Assembly: GCA_916610825.1 (NCBI GenBank)
Contig: OU744454.1
Span: 10,170,922-10,234,921 of the forward strand
Source of the DNA: Haliclystus octoradiatus
Taxonomy: Eukaryota; Cnidaria; Staurozoa; Stauromedusae; Haliclystidae
Direction: 5' to 3'
DNA: 64,000 bases
A program made the position numbers and the translations under genes. The notes under the pieces are model-generated. The model was not told the origin of the DNA. It searched no databases and saw only the letters and a list, made by a program, of their open reading frames with translations. This document shows, piece after piece, positions 27,601 through 36,706 of the stretch (positions are counted from its first letter, which is position 1; each line of letters begins with the position of its first letter).

Positions 27601-28005
27601 GTTTTGATTGCAATAAGTAAACACATTAATGAAACAGGTAGAACTTAAACCAAGTAAAATATCATTTCGTTTTTTCTTTACAAAAACCTAACGTATAATT
27701 ATGTACAGCCTGTGTATGTAAATATTCCCCAGGATCTCTGAGTTTTTCTGTTGTGATTCGTTATGTAAAATATCTAACCGTTTTATGATGCTGCCCAGGA
27801 GAAAGATATTAACATTTAGATTAACATAGTTCATGTGTTATTTCAGGATGACGAAGAACAGAGTGAATTGCCTTCTGTAGCAGATGTCATACCAAATGAT
27901 GAAAAAGAAATATTAGTAGATAGTGTCTTAGCAATAGCAGAGAGTGGAGACGTAGATGATGATCATACGATCCTGCCATCAGCAGAAGATAATAAAAGCA
28001 ATTAA
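635..28005 (+). CDS. USP9X: USP9X / fat facets-like ubiquitin carboxyl-terminal hydrolase (5'-partial, 52 exons)
   Basis: A very large cysteine protease that removes ubiquitin from target proteins. About 2027 residues are visible, compared with about 2570 in the human family member, so roughly the first 530 lie off the left edge. Exons: 635-733, 1669-1776, 1887-2009, 3072-3213, 4710-4797, 4926-4977, 6492-6563, 6963-7066, 7156-7273, 8066-8161, 8707-8924, 9328-9456, 10285-10396, 10482-10619, 11151-11268, 11415-11542, 11629-11691, 12122-12213, 12542-12779, 13266-13388, 13963-14129, 14221-14329, 14542-14597, 15773-15863, 16191-16343, 16650-16710, 17249-17395, 18856-18974, 19074-19184, 19540-19709, 19844-20017, 20216-20357, 20445-20530, 20835-21059, 21359-21437, 21967-22031, 22173-22273, 22513-22682, 22872-22969, 23436-23577, 24137-24242, 24573-24724, 25271-25444, 25594-25688, 25780-25843, 25934-25993, 26180-26288, 26382-26490, 26694-26787, 26950-27017, 27104-27170, 27847-28005. 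All phases join; the total is 6084 nt including TAA. Similarity is collinear along the whole length, through the C-terminal motif [11 protein letters not shown], so this is the orthologous family and not just any USP. Confidence 0.97.
2668..2770 (-). repeat. Interspersed repeat family A, reverse-oriented degenerate copy
   Basis: Read on the minus strand, this stretch resembles the core of the repeat at 3298-3520 (caagccccag followed by a CACTGA-like word). It sits in the USP9X intron 2010-3071. It also holds a short inverted repeat: ttgctgatggggtg near 2713 faces caccccatcagccaag near 2769. Divergence is high, so membership is tentative. Confidence 0.35.
3298..3520 (+). repeat. Interspersed repeat family A, copy 1 (USP9X intron)
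   Basis: Starts near gctagcgatcgctctacca and continues with ccaagccccagtctcactga, then a TA-rich middle, then gggtttgggtagatggggaa and ggattgaggcatg. The same succession of blocks recurs at 8308-8515 and, more diverged, at 5583-5760 and 14872-15060. No coding capacity is seen. It is probably a short non-autonomous mobile element; no terminal repeats or target duplication are clear. Confidence 0.6.
3560..3655. repeat. Short inverted-repeat element with tacagtgaaacctgtata-type ends
   Basis: Near 3565-3582 the word gtaaacctgtatataaa appears. Its near-complement ttatatacaggtttcactgt follows at about 3631-3651, giving a hairpin of roughly 85 bp. A related half copy (gctggttgttatatacagg) lies at about 3937-3955. 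Ends of this kind are common on small DNA transposon derivatives; that assignment is inference. Confidence 0.5.
4085..4195 (+). repeat. Interspersed repeat family B, copy 1
   Basis: The block cgccacata, then a CGGC-containing word, ggcaacttgaaattcacat and gttcataa recurs in the same order at 17548-17665 (cgccacatattcc, caggcaacttacagttcaca, gttcataacaactt). Both copies are in USP9X introns. Nothing coding is seen. Confidence 0.45.
5583..5760 (+). repeat. Interspersed repeat family A, diverged copy
   Basis: Contains gacaccagtcacactgataa and, about 80 bp on, gggaggagggtgggaaagaa. This is the same order of blocks as the family A copies at 3298 and 14872. It lies in the USP9X intron 4978-6491. 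Confidence 0.45.
5961..6140. repeat. ~54-bp tandem repeat, about 3.3 copies
   Basis: Successive units begin at about 5960, 6013, 6068 and 6122, each with cttgacgctgaggtcag (first and last units slightly changed), followed by tatgatgatatgc and gattgcrcgagacat. It lies in the same intron as the repeat just upstream. The apparent minus-strand reading frame through it is just the repeat unit translated; I do not call it a gene. Confidence 0.85.
8308..8515 (+). repeat. Interspersed repeat family A, copy 2 (USP9X intron)
   Basis: Closest relative of the copy at 3298-3520: gctagcgatcctgtcaccat, caagcaccagtcatactga, then tggatgggaagggaattaag, then taatggaggcatgctag. It is in the same orientation and in a different intron (8162-8706). 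Confidence 0.6.
9328..10619 (+). other. USP9X: Ubiquitin-like (beta-grasp) region of USP9X plus serine-rich linker
   Basis: Exons 9328-9456, 10285-10396 and the start of 10482-10619 encode the ubiquitin-like fold that USP9X family proteins carry ahead of the catalytic domain. Visible landmarks are [33 protein letters not shown], and the closing strand ending ILNVKIGT. The rest of exon 10482-10619 is a low-complexity Ser/Pro stretch ([15 protein letters not shown]), matching the known linker position. The role of this fold in USP9X is established for the family only in general terms; here it is assigned from order and sequence. Confidence 0.85.
12254..12302. repeat. Short tandem repeat of taggtttagtct, 3 copies
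   Basis: Three back-to-back 12-nt units (ttaggtttagtc) lie in the USP9X intron 12214-12541. No function is apparent. Confidence 0.8.
14872..15060 (+). repeat. Interspersed repeat family A, diverged copy
   Basis: Carries caagcacctgtcacactga and taaccagtggaattaact, followed about 70 bp later by gcaagggaaagggagggtgg. These match the block order of the other family A copies. It lies in the USP9X intron 14598-15772. Confidence 0.5.
15467..15670. repeat. Long inverted repeat (arms ~87 bp, spacer ~29 bp)
   Basis: The left arm 15467-15553 runs from tagaatgagagtcgaaaatg to gatatatttcaac. The right arm 15583-15670 is its near-complement, from gttgaaatacatcgcctgat to acttccattcta. A few mismatches are spread along the arms. 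It lies in the USP9X intron 14598-15772. It is most simply a foldback or MITE-type element; no coding capacity and no clear target duplication are seen. Confidence 0.85.
17548..17665 (+). repeat. Interspersed repeat family B, copy 2
   Basis: Shares its ordered blocks with 4085-4195 (cgccacata, ggcaactt, ttcaca, gttcataa). It is in the USP9X intron 17396-18855, just upstream of the 261-bp tandem array. Confidence 0.45.
17868..18554. repeat. 261-bp tandem repeat, ~2.6 near-identical copies
   Basis: Units begin at 17868, 18129 and 18390 with agcagcagacaagtacatgt. The third copy stops near 18554 after gtgccataccagagtgctca. Spacing is 261 bp both times, and I saw no differences between units over the shared stretch, so the duplication is recent or kept uniform. 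Each full unit ends with attgcgcatgcgcaatt, a 17-bp near-palindrome. The array sits in USP9X intron 17396-18855, just before the exon with the catalytic cysteine. Assembly collapse or expansion is possible at such arrays. Confidence 0.93.
18630..18733. repeat. 47-bp perfect inverted repeat with a 10-nt loop
   Basis: The left arm 18630-18676 ends with aatacacattctttac. The loop 18677-18686 is tttcttcaca. The right arm 18687-18733 starts with gtaaagaatgtgtattcttt. I find all 47 positions pair. It lies in the USP9X intron before the active-site exon, about 75 bp after the tandem array. It could be a very young foldback element or a source of a long hairpin RNA; neither is shown. Confidence 0.92.
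18856..22273 (+). other. USP9X: USP catalytic domain of USP9X (Cys-His-Asp, zinc-binding CxxC pairs)
   Basis: Peptidase C19 domain spread over ten exons. The Cys box reads [17 protein letters not shown], with the nucleophile codon TGC at 18948-18950. The Gln/Leu box follows ([16 protein letters not shown], exon 19844-20017). Two CxxC pairs (CKGC in exon 19844-20017, CEKC in exon 20216-20357) supply the zinc ligands. The His box is [13 protein letters not shown], with His at 21034-21036. The third triad residue is the first Asp of KFDDGEV at 21396-21398. All catalytic residues are present, so the enzyme should be active. An acidic linker after the first catalytic exon (19074-19184) is shorter than in vertebrates. 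Confidence 0.95.
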
Positions 28006-31000
28006 AATAAATTCATTTACAGATCAGTTGGTTATTCCAGAGAAATGCAACAAGACTGTTCAAAATTGATAGTGAAAATAGTATCAAATTTCTTGTTAAT
28101 TAGTTTTTTCCTTTTTATTATTATTATTGTTCGATGGATCTATATGAAGTAGATTGAAACCATCTCATGTAATTTATGAATTATTATTATTATTATTATA
28201 CTGCTGTTTATAGTGAAATTTCAAAACGATATCTCCATTAATTAAGCGATACTTGTATTCTCTAAATGCTTCCAATGTCCCTTCTTTTATATTTCCGTAT
28301 GCTGCTTTCTAGATGTCTACTTTATTCCATTACAGCTAATCTGTTTTGTGCTATATTTATAATGTACCGTTGAAATGAAATTTGAATTGAAAAAATATGA
28401 AACATTTTTATATTTAGCTATAAATATGCCTCCCCTTTCGAAAACAACTACTAATTATAATAATTATAAAATGAAAGCAGTGTTTGCATTGGTTTTTATG
28501 AACACGAGAGATGTGTAATGAGATAAGAGTATGGTATCAAAAATCACGGGCCGCCGCAACGAGTGATTTCAGCCTTTCGAGTGTCTCGTAGCATATCGAG
28601 TGTTCGTAAAACTTTTGCAACACTAGGCTGATGTTTAATAATTGCTTTATGAAAGAGCTTATCGCTCTTTGAAGGAATTATAACATTTAAAGGTATGCAT
28701 GATCACATTTGAGACATTTGATTAGAATCCTGATTAACAAAAGCTGCGAGTTGCGAGTCATTTTGATCGATTTGAATTTAATTTCTGAAAAGCATTGGAA
28801 ATAACAAAATACAGGACAACAACAACAAAATTTTGTCTGCCAATAAAAACCTATGGTCATACAATGTTGGCTTAGCTTATAATGTACTTATAATGGCGAT
28901 ATTTATCAATTATATAAATGACGAATTCGCATAAGATTTTGAATTGCAATCTATATGCAATCACACATTATTAATGTTTAATTTCCTGTGCTTTTGTTTG
29001 CAGTTGCTGTTGGCTACTTACATATATAGCATATTATTCAGAGGGTGGCCTTGATTCAGATTAGTCATTAAACAATCTTTGCTATTGTTGAGCTCGATTG
29101 CATTAGTTGCAATTCTGAGATCATTTCTAATTTTGGATTTCATAGTAATATATATATAAATATATTGAAGAGTTTAATAAGGTACTAGGTCAGCAAACCT
29201 GGGAGTATAGTGCAATGGAAATGTTTAAGAAACTTTCCACCTTCATCAGATCATTATACGTGTAATAGTTTTTGGTTGCGTTTTTGGTCTGTTCTGGTGG
29301 ATTGCTATCATCAGTCATCAATTTGATTGCATTTACCTCATAATCTTCGATATTAAACTTGCTTTATAAACACATCAATCAGACCGGTTAGTTATTAATT
29401 ATAAAGAGAGTATAGTATATTTAAAACTAATAGCATTAAAAACTTGATCTGCATTGTAATACGGTTCCTTTGGTATTCAACATAAAGAAATATAAGCAGT
29501 AAATATTTTTTACGTGATATTCTATTGAACACAATCAAACTAATACTCATTTTGTCAAATGGCGCCTTCAAACCAGTTGTGGATTCTATTTGACAGATAA
29601 ATGTTGTTTACGTATATATAGGTGGCCAGAAAGATAATTTCACTCAGGGATGAATATCCGGCTGCTGTTGATGGACGATTGATACGATCGATACGGTGTG
29701 TTGCAGCATGCAGCGAATGAGTCAACGCAGGTGAAGGGTTATATTCTCCTGGACAAAAGCGTTTATAGCTATAGATAGTACATGTTCCGAATGTATGAAT
29801 ATTGTAAGTCAGCAAAGCTATTTTAAAGCACTTCGAAGACTTCCTCCTTAGTGGAGGCTAGCCTCTGTCAAGTCATTAAATAAGAACTGGCTCTTCCATT
29901 TCGAGCTCTCTCCAGTTCTTTTTCCAAGATAGGATGAAATCATCGTTAAAAACTTCTTTGGGCTCGATCACTGACTGTTTTAATACGGATCATCTAATGA
30001 AATTGTGCTGAACATGAAACAAATAGCAGCCGAGCGAATGAAAACTTTATATAACTCTGATTATGTAATATACTGGTTGCATGTCGTACCTTACAACGAA
30101 TAGTTGGTTCCCTTCAGGTCGGGATTTTAGCTAGAAGAGAGGCAACATCGTTGAGAGACCAGGTCCAATATCACTACATTTTTCGTTTATCTGGAATGGC
30201 CATAACAATCTGAATTGGTAAGAATTATACGTTATACCACTTCCAGCCAAACAGCATCGAATCACGATTCTTGTGGATTTGAAACGCATGGATATAGCTG
30301 TCGAATCGACTCCACTGCAACTATATAGCATGCTGCTAATATCATAAATCATGAAATCATTGTTCATTTATAGTCCGTATATGTGTTAGTCTCTATAAGT
30401 ACGAGCAATATATAAATGGGAGCTATACTGCTGCCTCTCTGACAGCATCATATGCATCGTTATAGACATTACCTGTGGAGAAAAGCGTCAAAGGACATTA
30501 GTGGTGATTTCGCTCTCATGTGACTCCATGAGATCAGCAATGTGTAAAATGTAAGACGCAGTAGATTATTAATGAGTAGATCATTTACACCATCGTGCAG
30601 GTTATACAAGTAGCCATGGTAACAATACTATTGTTAAGATTAAACTCATCAATCAGCTGAGAGTAAAAGCGAACACACGGCAGCAACGATAATATAAATA
30701 ATTATAAGATTAATTAAGCAATGTCCAAGGGACAGGTGGTGTACGTCATTTCAACTAATAAAACAATAGACATTGGAGATGTGAAATGATAGTGAGTATA
30801 GTAACATGGCCGTAGATGTTGATTAATTGGACTGGAGGCTGCGGATAATCCGATTACAATGAGATAACTATCTGACAGAGAAAGCGTTTGAACAAAACAA
30901 AGACAATCTTCTATGTGAGAGCCAGCATGTTGAGATTTATGAGTCGTTGTCATTGACGTTTCTGAATTACACGATTTAAAAGAATTGGAAACGGAATACA

Positions 31001-32866
31001 CCGGTGTTCAATGGTTAACCGTGCGAAACAGACTCAGTAACATCAATAACCTATCAAATGAAGTCAGTTGAAGAGTTCCCTCTGCTGAGGCTGTAATCAT
31101 CATGAAAGTACGCACACTAGTTTTAAATTCGACGTTGGATTCATTTCAGTCTATTCAAGGACACACTGATTCAATTATTTTTCGATACAGATATGATTTA
31201 TCTAAACCTATAAGAGACAGTGAATTGGCTTTATTCTAAACAGTATACAAAGTAGCGGAGTACTAGTGAAAAAGACTATATCCTCTTTCATAACAAGCAA
31301 AACATTGCAAAAAGACGACTTGTATTAGTAAGTACGTATATATTTATCACTTGCGACCTTGACGCATAGGGCTGTTGATGCTTTATAGCAGCAATTTACT
31401 AGCTTACATTTTTTATTTCTTGACTAAGTTATGTTGATAACCGCGGCAAATCATCATCATGGTTGGTTAATTTAAGATCCTCAGTTGCAAACTATCCGGG
31501 GGTCTACTTGAAATCTATGTTGAAATCGATCTCTCCTTATAGTGGGGAGGAGCAGCATAGCTTGACAGTATAAGGCACCTAGTTTTAGCACGCCACTGTT
31601 CCTTGCAACCTATTGGGATGAATTGAATGGCAAAACAAATATATCATCATCATCATCGCTGTTATTTTATTCAGAAGATATAGAGGTTACATAAAATGAT
31701 ATTATTAGATGTCATCTATGTGTATGGCATTTGCTTTCAAGACACTAAATACATACTTCGAAACCAAGGTCACTCTATATATATGATGTTACTATAGTGT
31801 CTCGATATGTCTGAACCAGCGTTTAGATTAAATTTCGCAATTGGGTTAAATTTGATCGCATTATATATGGTGTATTATATACATTTATAATATGCAACTT
31901 ACATGTCATGTACATTTCATTGGTGAATTTCACTAAGAGAACAACAATTAAATATATAATCCCACTATCAAAATGAAAGGAAGTTTTGGAATCTAAATAT
32001 TTGTAGTAGAAACATTTTATTAACATGGCTCAATATTTACAAGATGAAATTATATATTTTGTGATATTTTGTGCTAACCGGAACTTCCAAAAATACCATC
32101 GGCTATATATATAGATATATGCAGTCCCGTATACATTATTTACAAAATGATCACATGTGTTGATGTTACGATATATCTCTTTTTTTACGGCTGATGTTAA
32201 TTAATTACGATATGGAATCATCAATAGATGTGATTCACGCACCTGAGGAATTTAGAATTATGTAGCAAAACATTGATTAAAAGTAATAGTTTAACATATG
32301 AATCTACTTTTATGAGAAATCCTTCACTATAGATAAGATATAATAATTATATGGGGTTGCCCTATTGAAAACGCGACAATGTGGGAGCTGCCTCGTTATG
32401 AACACGAAGAAGATTTATGCAGCTCTTGAATGAATGACGACAGCCTTCAATAAGCCTATTTTGAGTTTGAGTCAGTTTAACATTTGGTTGTTGTTCATTA
32501 TGCTTTTTAAATTCTATTGAATTGGCTTATTGTTGGTTTCATCGCATGCAAACAAGTCTTAGACAGGTATCACTGCGTATAATAACGTCTATCGATTGCA
32601 AATTCAAAAAGGCATGTAGGCAACATTCTTTGAAATACCATTTAGAGGCAAGTTCAAATAATCTATAAAGCACACACAACGGCTTGCACACATCCATTCA
32701 CTTAAAATATCAGGCTAACGGGCACGCCAATTATTGGGTTGATTTTAGAGTTGATGTTTGATTGTATCCCTGACGGCATTTGTTGGATTAGATAGTAAAA
32801 TATCAAATTAATACTATGATTTATAATTATTTTTGATCTGATATAGTCTCTCTTTTGTTTTAGACA
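28006..32866. other. Gap between USP9X and the SLC16 gene; no gene recognised
   Basis: AT-rich DNA of about 4.9 kb. The left part should hold the USP9X 3' UTR; an AATAAA overlaps the first bases after the stop (28006-28011), but more distal signals are likely. ATT microsatellite runs occur near 28120 and 28180-28200. The right part probably holds the transporter promoter and any 5' leader. Small open frames on both strands (for example 29555-29815 minus) show no recognisable family, codon pattern or splice context, so I leave them out. Confidence 0.7.
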
Positions 32867-35769
32867 ATGAAATATAGACAACGACTGATGATCAACTGGG
32901 CATATTTTAATGATGTGGACCGTGGCTGGTCATGGGTCGTCCTCTGTGCTGTATCTACTGTACATTTTTTAGTGTTTGGCATTCATTACTCGTACGGTGT
33001 TATCTTTCCAAGGCTTATGCAAGAATTTGAAGAAGGAGAAGGAAGCACAGGTATGCTCGTAGGCAGTCAGCTAGGCCATAGATTGGCTAGGCCTAGATTG
33101 AGGTCAAGAATAATGGAGAACGCGATTAATTTTTATTCGAGTATACAGCAGTCAGCTAGGCCTAGATTGAGGTCAAGAATAATAGAGAATGCGATTAATT
33201 CTTATTCGAGTGTACGGTAGCAATGTAGATTGTAGATCGCATTATGATTTTTGCTAATTAAAGGTGCATCAGTTTGTCTCTTTGGCCGTGAGTTGAAGTT
33301 TAATATCATTAGTACCGATTGAAATATCATCCATCGAATGTTAACGGTCTCTGCGATAACCTATAGGTTAGCTATAGCTGTAGACACACTCCTGTCGATA
33401 CTCTGCGATTTGTATATAGAGTTACACAATTAAATTTGAATGATGATGAACCCTATCCTCATGGCATGCATTATAATCGTTATCAGGCGCAGCTGCAAAT
33501 GATAATGAATTATTGAATGATTCAAAAGTAATTGCTATATTTTACTTTGCAGCGTGGATTGGCTCTACTGCATCAGGTTTCTTATTCCTTTTCTCTTTGG
33601 CTAGTGTAAAACTCACACAAATAACAAGTGTGTGGCTCACGTGCCTTATAGGATCAATTTTAAGTGGTCTTGGTCTAATTATGACGTCATTCGTAAGCGA
33701 GTTCTCATATCTCTACATAACACATAGTTTATTGTTCGGTGTTGGTACAAGTCTACTCTATACGCCATCTCTTATAGTGATTGCCGAATCATTTGTAAAA
33801 TGGCGGCCATTGACAACTGGTATTGTGGTTTCGTTTGGTAGTCTGGGGCAGTTGGTGCTTTCGCCGTCCCTTGAAGTGCTACTACAGCAACTTGGTGTAC
33901 GATGGACATTCCGTTTCTTAGGTATACTATTTACGTTGGTTGCAGTTTCATGTTCTTGCCTGCTGATTCCCCTGGCTAAACGTGCCCGTCCATGTCAATC
34001 TCAATACGTCGATGTCCAATTGTTTAAAATACATTCATACAGTGCCTGGCTGATTATAATGATGGTCACTAATTATACCTATTATATACCATTAATTTAT
34101 TTGGTGAGTTGAGCAAGTTGATTTATTGTGTATAATGTATTGCTTGATATATATATAGATATATATACCAGATAAAGTAGATTTACGTTTTTCTGGGGCG
34201 GGTCGCTCAGATAGAGTATGCATCTCCTGTCCCCTTCTTTCACCCAATATTTGCACGAACCATGTGTAATCCATTGATTGCATCCCTTTTATGCACATGT
34301 ATATGACAACAAATTTGGAGTAACAACTTTGGTACATTTAAAGTCGCACAATAAATCTAATAAAATATATATTATGCCATGATAGCATAATTATCGGTAT
34401 TATCGGATGGCTACTACGGGCACTCTTGTCGGAATCGAGGCTTCGAATTAACGGCTTCCCGGATTATAGATGATGAAACAAAATCTAGCCACCCCCTAAT
34501 GCCCACAACCAAAATAGTTCCAAAATATTTGATTTGCAGCCTGAGCACATTTCTCTAGAAATAGGAGTAGTATATGAACTTTTGGCTGAAGTGGTATCAT
34601 CGATACTATCAAGAATTAAAAATGATTTATTCCGTAGGCCGTCTATTCAAGAGAGTTGAAGGCATCACCAAAAGAAGGCAGCTACCTATTAATGATCTTA
34701 GCAATATCAGCAATGTTAGGAAGACTGTTATTTGGTCGATTATCAAATTCAATGCCTGCAAAGACTGTACGAATCTATCAGGTCTGTTTGTTTTTAACGG
34801 GCATTAGTTCATTATGTGCCTCGTTTTCACAAAGCTATTGGCATTTGGTTGTTTATGTTATTGCTTATGGGTTACTCGATGGCTCCTTTATTGGTCTCAT
34901 GTCTTTAGTCACACTGAAGATTGTTGGTTTGGCTGACTTAGCTAATGCATGGGGCATGATGCTGTGTTTCATTGGCGTTCCTATTGCCCTTGGTCCAGCA
35001 ACAGTAGGTATGTATGTTATGTACGATTAACTATATCAACAATTACCATTATCATGTTGTATAACCATTGAAGAGATTTAACCCACCCGCCTGCGTTGCC
35101 GGGTTTAATGTGGGCCGAGTTGGATATAGGGGAGATCTTCGCGAACAACAGCAAACAAAAGCAAGTTATGACGTAAAGCTGCAAAGAACGCAAAACGAAA
35201 AGATACATTTTATTTCGATACGAAGAGTGCGAAACCAAAACGAGACAGCAAATCAAATAAAAATAGATGATTCGTTGAAGAACTGGGAGATTTATCAGCG
35301 TACATGCGTTTGAAGGAACTCTCTTTTACATGTTCAGATATATAGATACAGTGTATCGAGAACAGAGATCGTACCTGGAATATAGGAGCCAGTGATAATT
35401 CAAGCACAATTAAATCCATTCAGTTGCTTTATACGAGTCTGTCTTATGCCGTCATTCTATTTCAGTCAATTTATAGGGGCGCATTAAAACCTCCTATACG
35501 AGTGTTGTCATTTTAATATTCTGTTGTTGATTATTCTAATAGGTTGGATTAATGATAGCGATGTTCTCAATCACAAAACGATGTTTTATTTCTCTGGTTT
35601 CCCAATGATCTTTGGTGGCTTTCTGATGTTTTATGTAATACAAAAATTAGATAAATCATCGCTAGAAATTGACAGTTGTTCACACTGCGGCTCACAATGC
35701 TCAGAATTAATTCAATGCCAAGAATTAACTGATAAAAAATGTCTTGTACAGCAAATATCTGTATTATAA
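32867..35769 (+). CDS. Monocarboxylate transporter-like protein, SLC16 / MFS family
   Basis: Predicted proton-linked or facilitative carrier of small carboxylates or related solutes in the plasma membrane; the substrate cannot be told from sequence. Coding exons: 32867-33050, 33553-34103, 34638-35007, 35543-35769 (1332 nt, 443 residues, within the SLC16 size range). The start has the SLC16 signature: a DRGWSW-type motif just before the first membrane segment, then YGVIFPRLMQEF. Exon 2 opens with AWIGSTASG and carries TM helices 2-6. Exon 3 has YSRELKASPKEGSYLL, GRLLFGRLSN and further helices. Exon 4 opens with GWINDSDVLNHKTMFYFSG, typical of the last loop and helices, followed by a Cys-rich tail. 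A 3' splice site (tttgttttag at 32854-32863) lies only 3 nt before the ATG, meaning a 5' UTR intron or a trans-splice site. Another acceptor-like site at 34540 leads to a stop and is not used in this model. Confidence 0.9.
33080..33217. repeat. ~70-bp tandem duplication in SLC16 intron 1
   Basis: The unit gtcagctaggcctagattga followed by ggtcaagaataat and gcgattaat occurs at about 33083-33150 and again at 33151-33217, with a small internal repeat (ggctaggcctag) in the first. It falls inside the intron after exon 1. The open frame through it comes from intron read-through and is not coding. Confidence 0.85.
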
Positions 35770-36706
35770 GCATGACCTTTTGCCTTCAACTGCAATAATT
35801 GAATGAGGCAGTAGTTGGATTGGTACTTATTCGGTCGGTTGAGACCACCCACGATGCACTGCGGTGCGTGCACAATCAGTCGACCAAGAGAGAAGTAACC
35901 CGAGTGATGACATACAGTACTATATAGTGAGAATGAGAATCATTGAACAGATATTACTGATCACAGATTGTATTTCTGAATTAATTCAATACAGTAACTC
36001 AATACATCTGATATATCAAGTATATTAACTATCGCGACTTTAATTCCATACTGATTAATGCAGGTGTATGAGATTAGCTGAGCAAAGACAAAATCAGAAA
36101 TTCATCGGTTGCTATGGTAGCAATTGCTATACAAACTTAAAATGTATATAAAAATATAATTGAGTTTTCGATTTAAAGTTGATTTGTACATAAATCGAGT
36201 TTTGATTTTATATTATATCATATAGGAAATATAATGTTGAGCGGTTTTAATGATGCTGTATGTTAATTAACGTAATGCCGCTGCGGAGTCTATTCTCATA
36301 AAAGCCTCATATAAACACACAGCCTTTTTGATAAAAAAAATAATTTAGAGTACGTATATGAATAAATACGCTGCCATCAAGATATAATACGAAAAAGAGT
36401 AAAATAGCACAATGCATTACAACACGTCGTTTTAACTTCGTTGCTCAATGTAAGCGAATATTTTTTACATGGCTTCTAGTTCATAATGCACACACAGGAT
36501 AGTACAAATGACTACGCAAATAACAAAATAAGTACATACTTTACTACTTCTGATCAATTATTTTCCTCTGTAACTGCTGATTGTTCTATATTTCTTAAAT
36601 ACCGTCCAGCAGCGATTCACGTTCTCTATATTTATTTGATGTAGAAGTTTTTTAATCAGCATTATATTAGATTACAAACTCGTCTAACAACATAATATAT
36701 TATCAT
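35770..36706. other. Intergenic space between convergent genes, with a poly(A) signal
   Basis: The 3' ends of the SLC16 gene (+) and the EGF/Ig gene (-) face each other here. TTTATT at 36631-36636 is AATAAA on the minus strand, 71 nt after the minus-strand stop, and is the likely poly(A) signal of the EGF/Ig gene. A short imperfect palindrome around 35835-35885 (cggtcggttgagacc facing agtcgacc) is also present. No other gene is seen. Confidence 0.6.

Noticed and set aside
29555..29815. Minus-strand frame in the USP9X-SLC16 gap
   Set aside because: Isolated frame with no family resemblance, no flanking exons and no codon pattern different from its surroundings.
34541..34637. Acceptor at 34540 as the start of SLC16 exon 3
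   Set aside because: In the phase left by exon 2 the frame runs into a stop before the conserved GRLLFGRL helix; the acceptor ending at 34637 gives an open frame matching the family.
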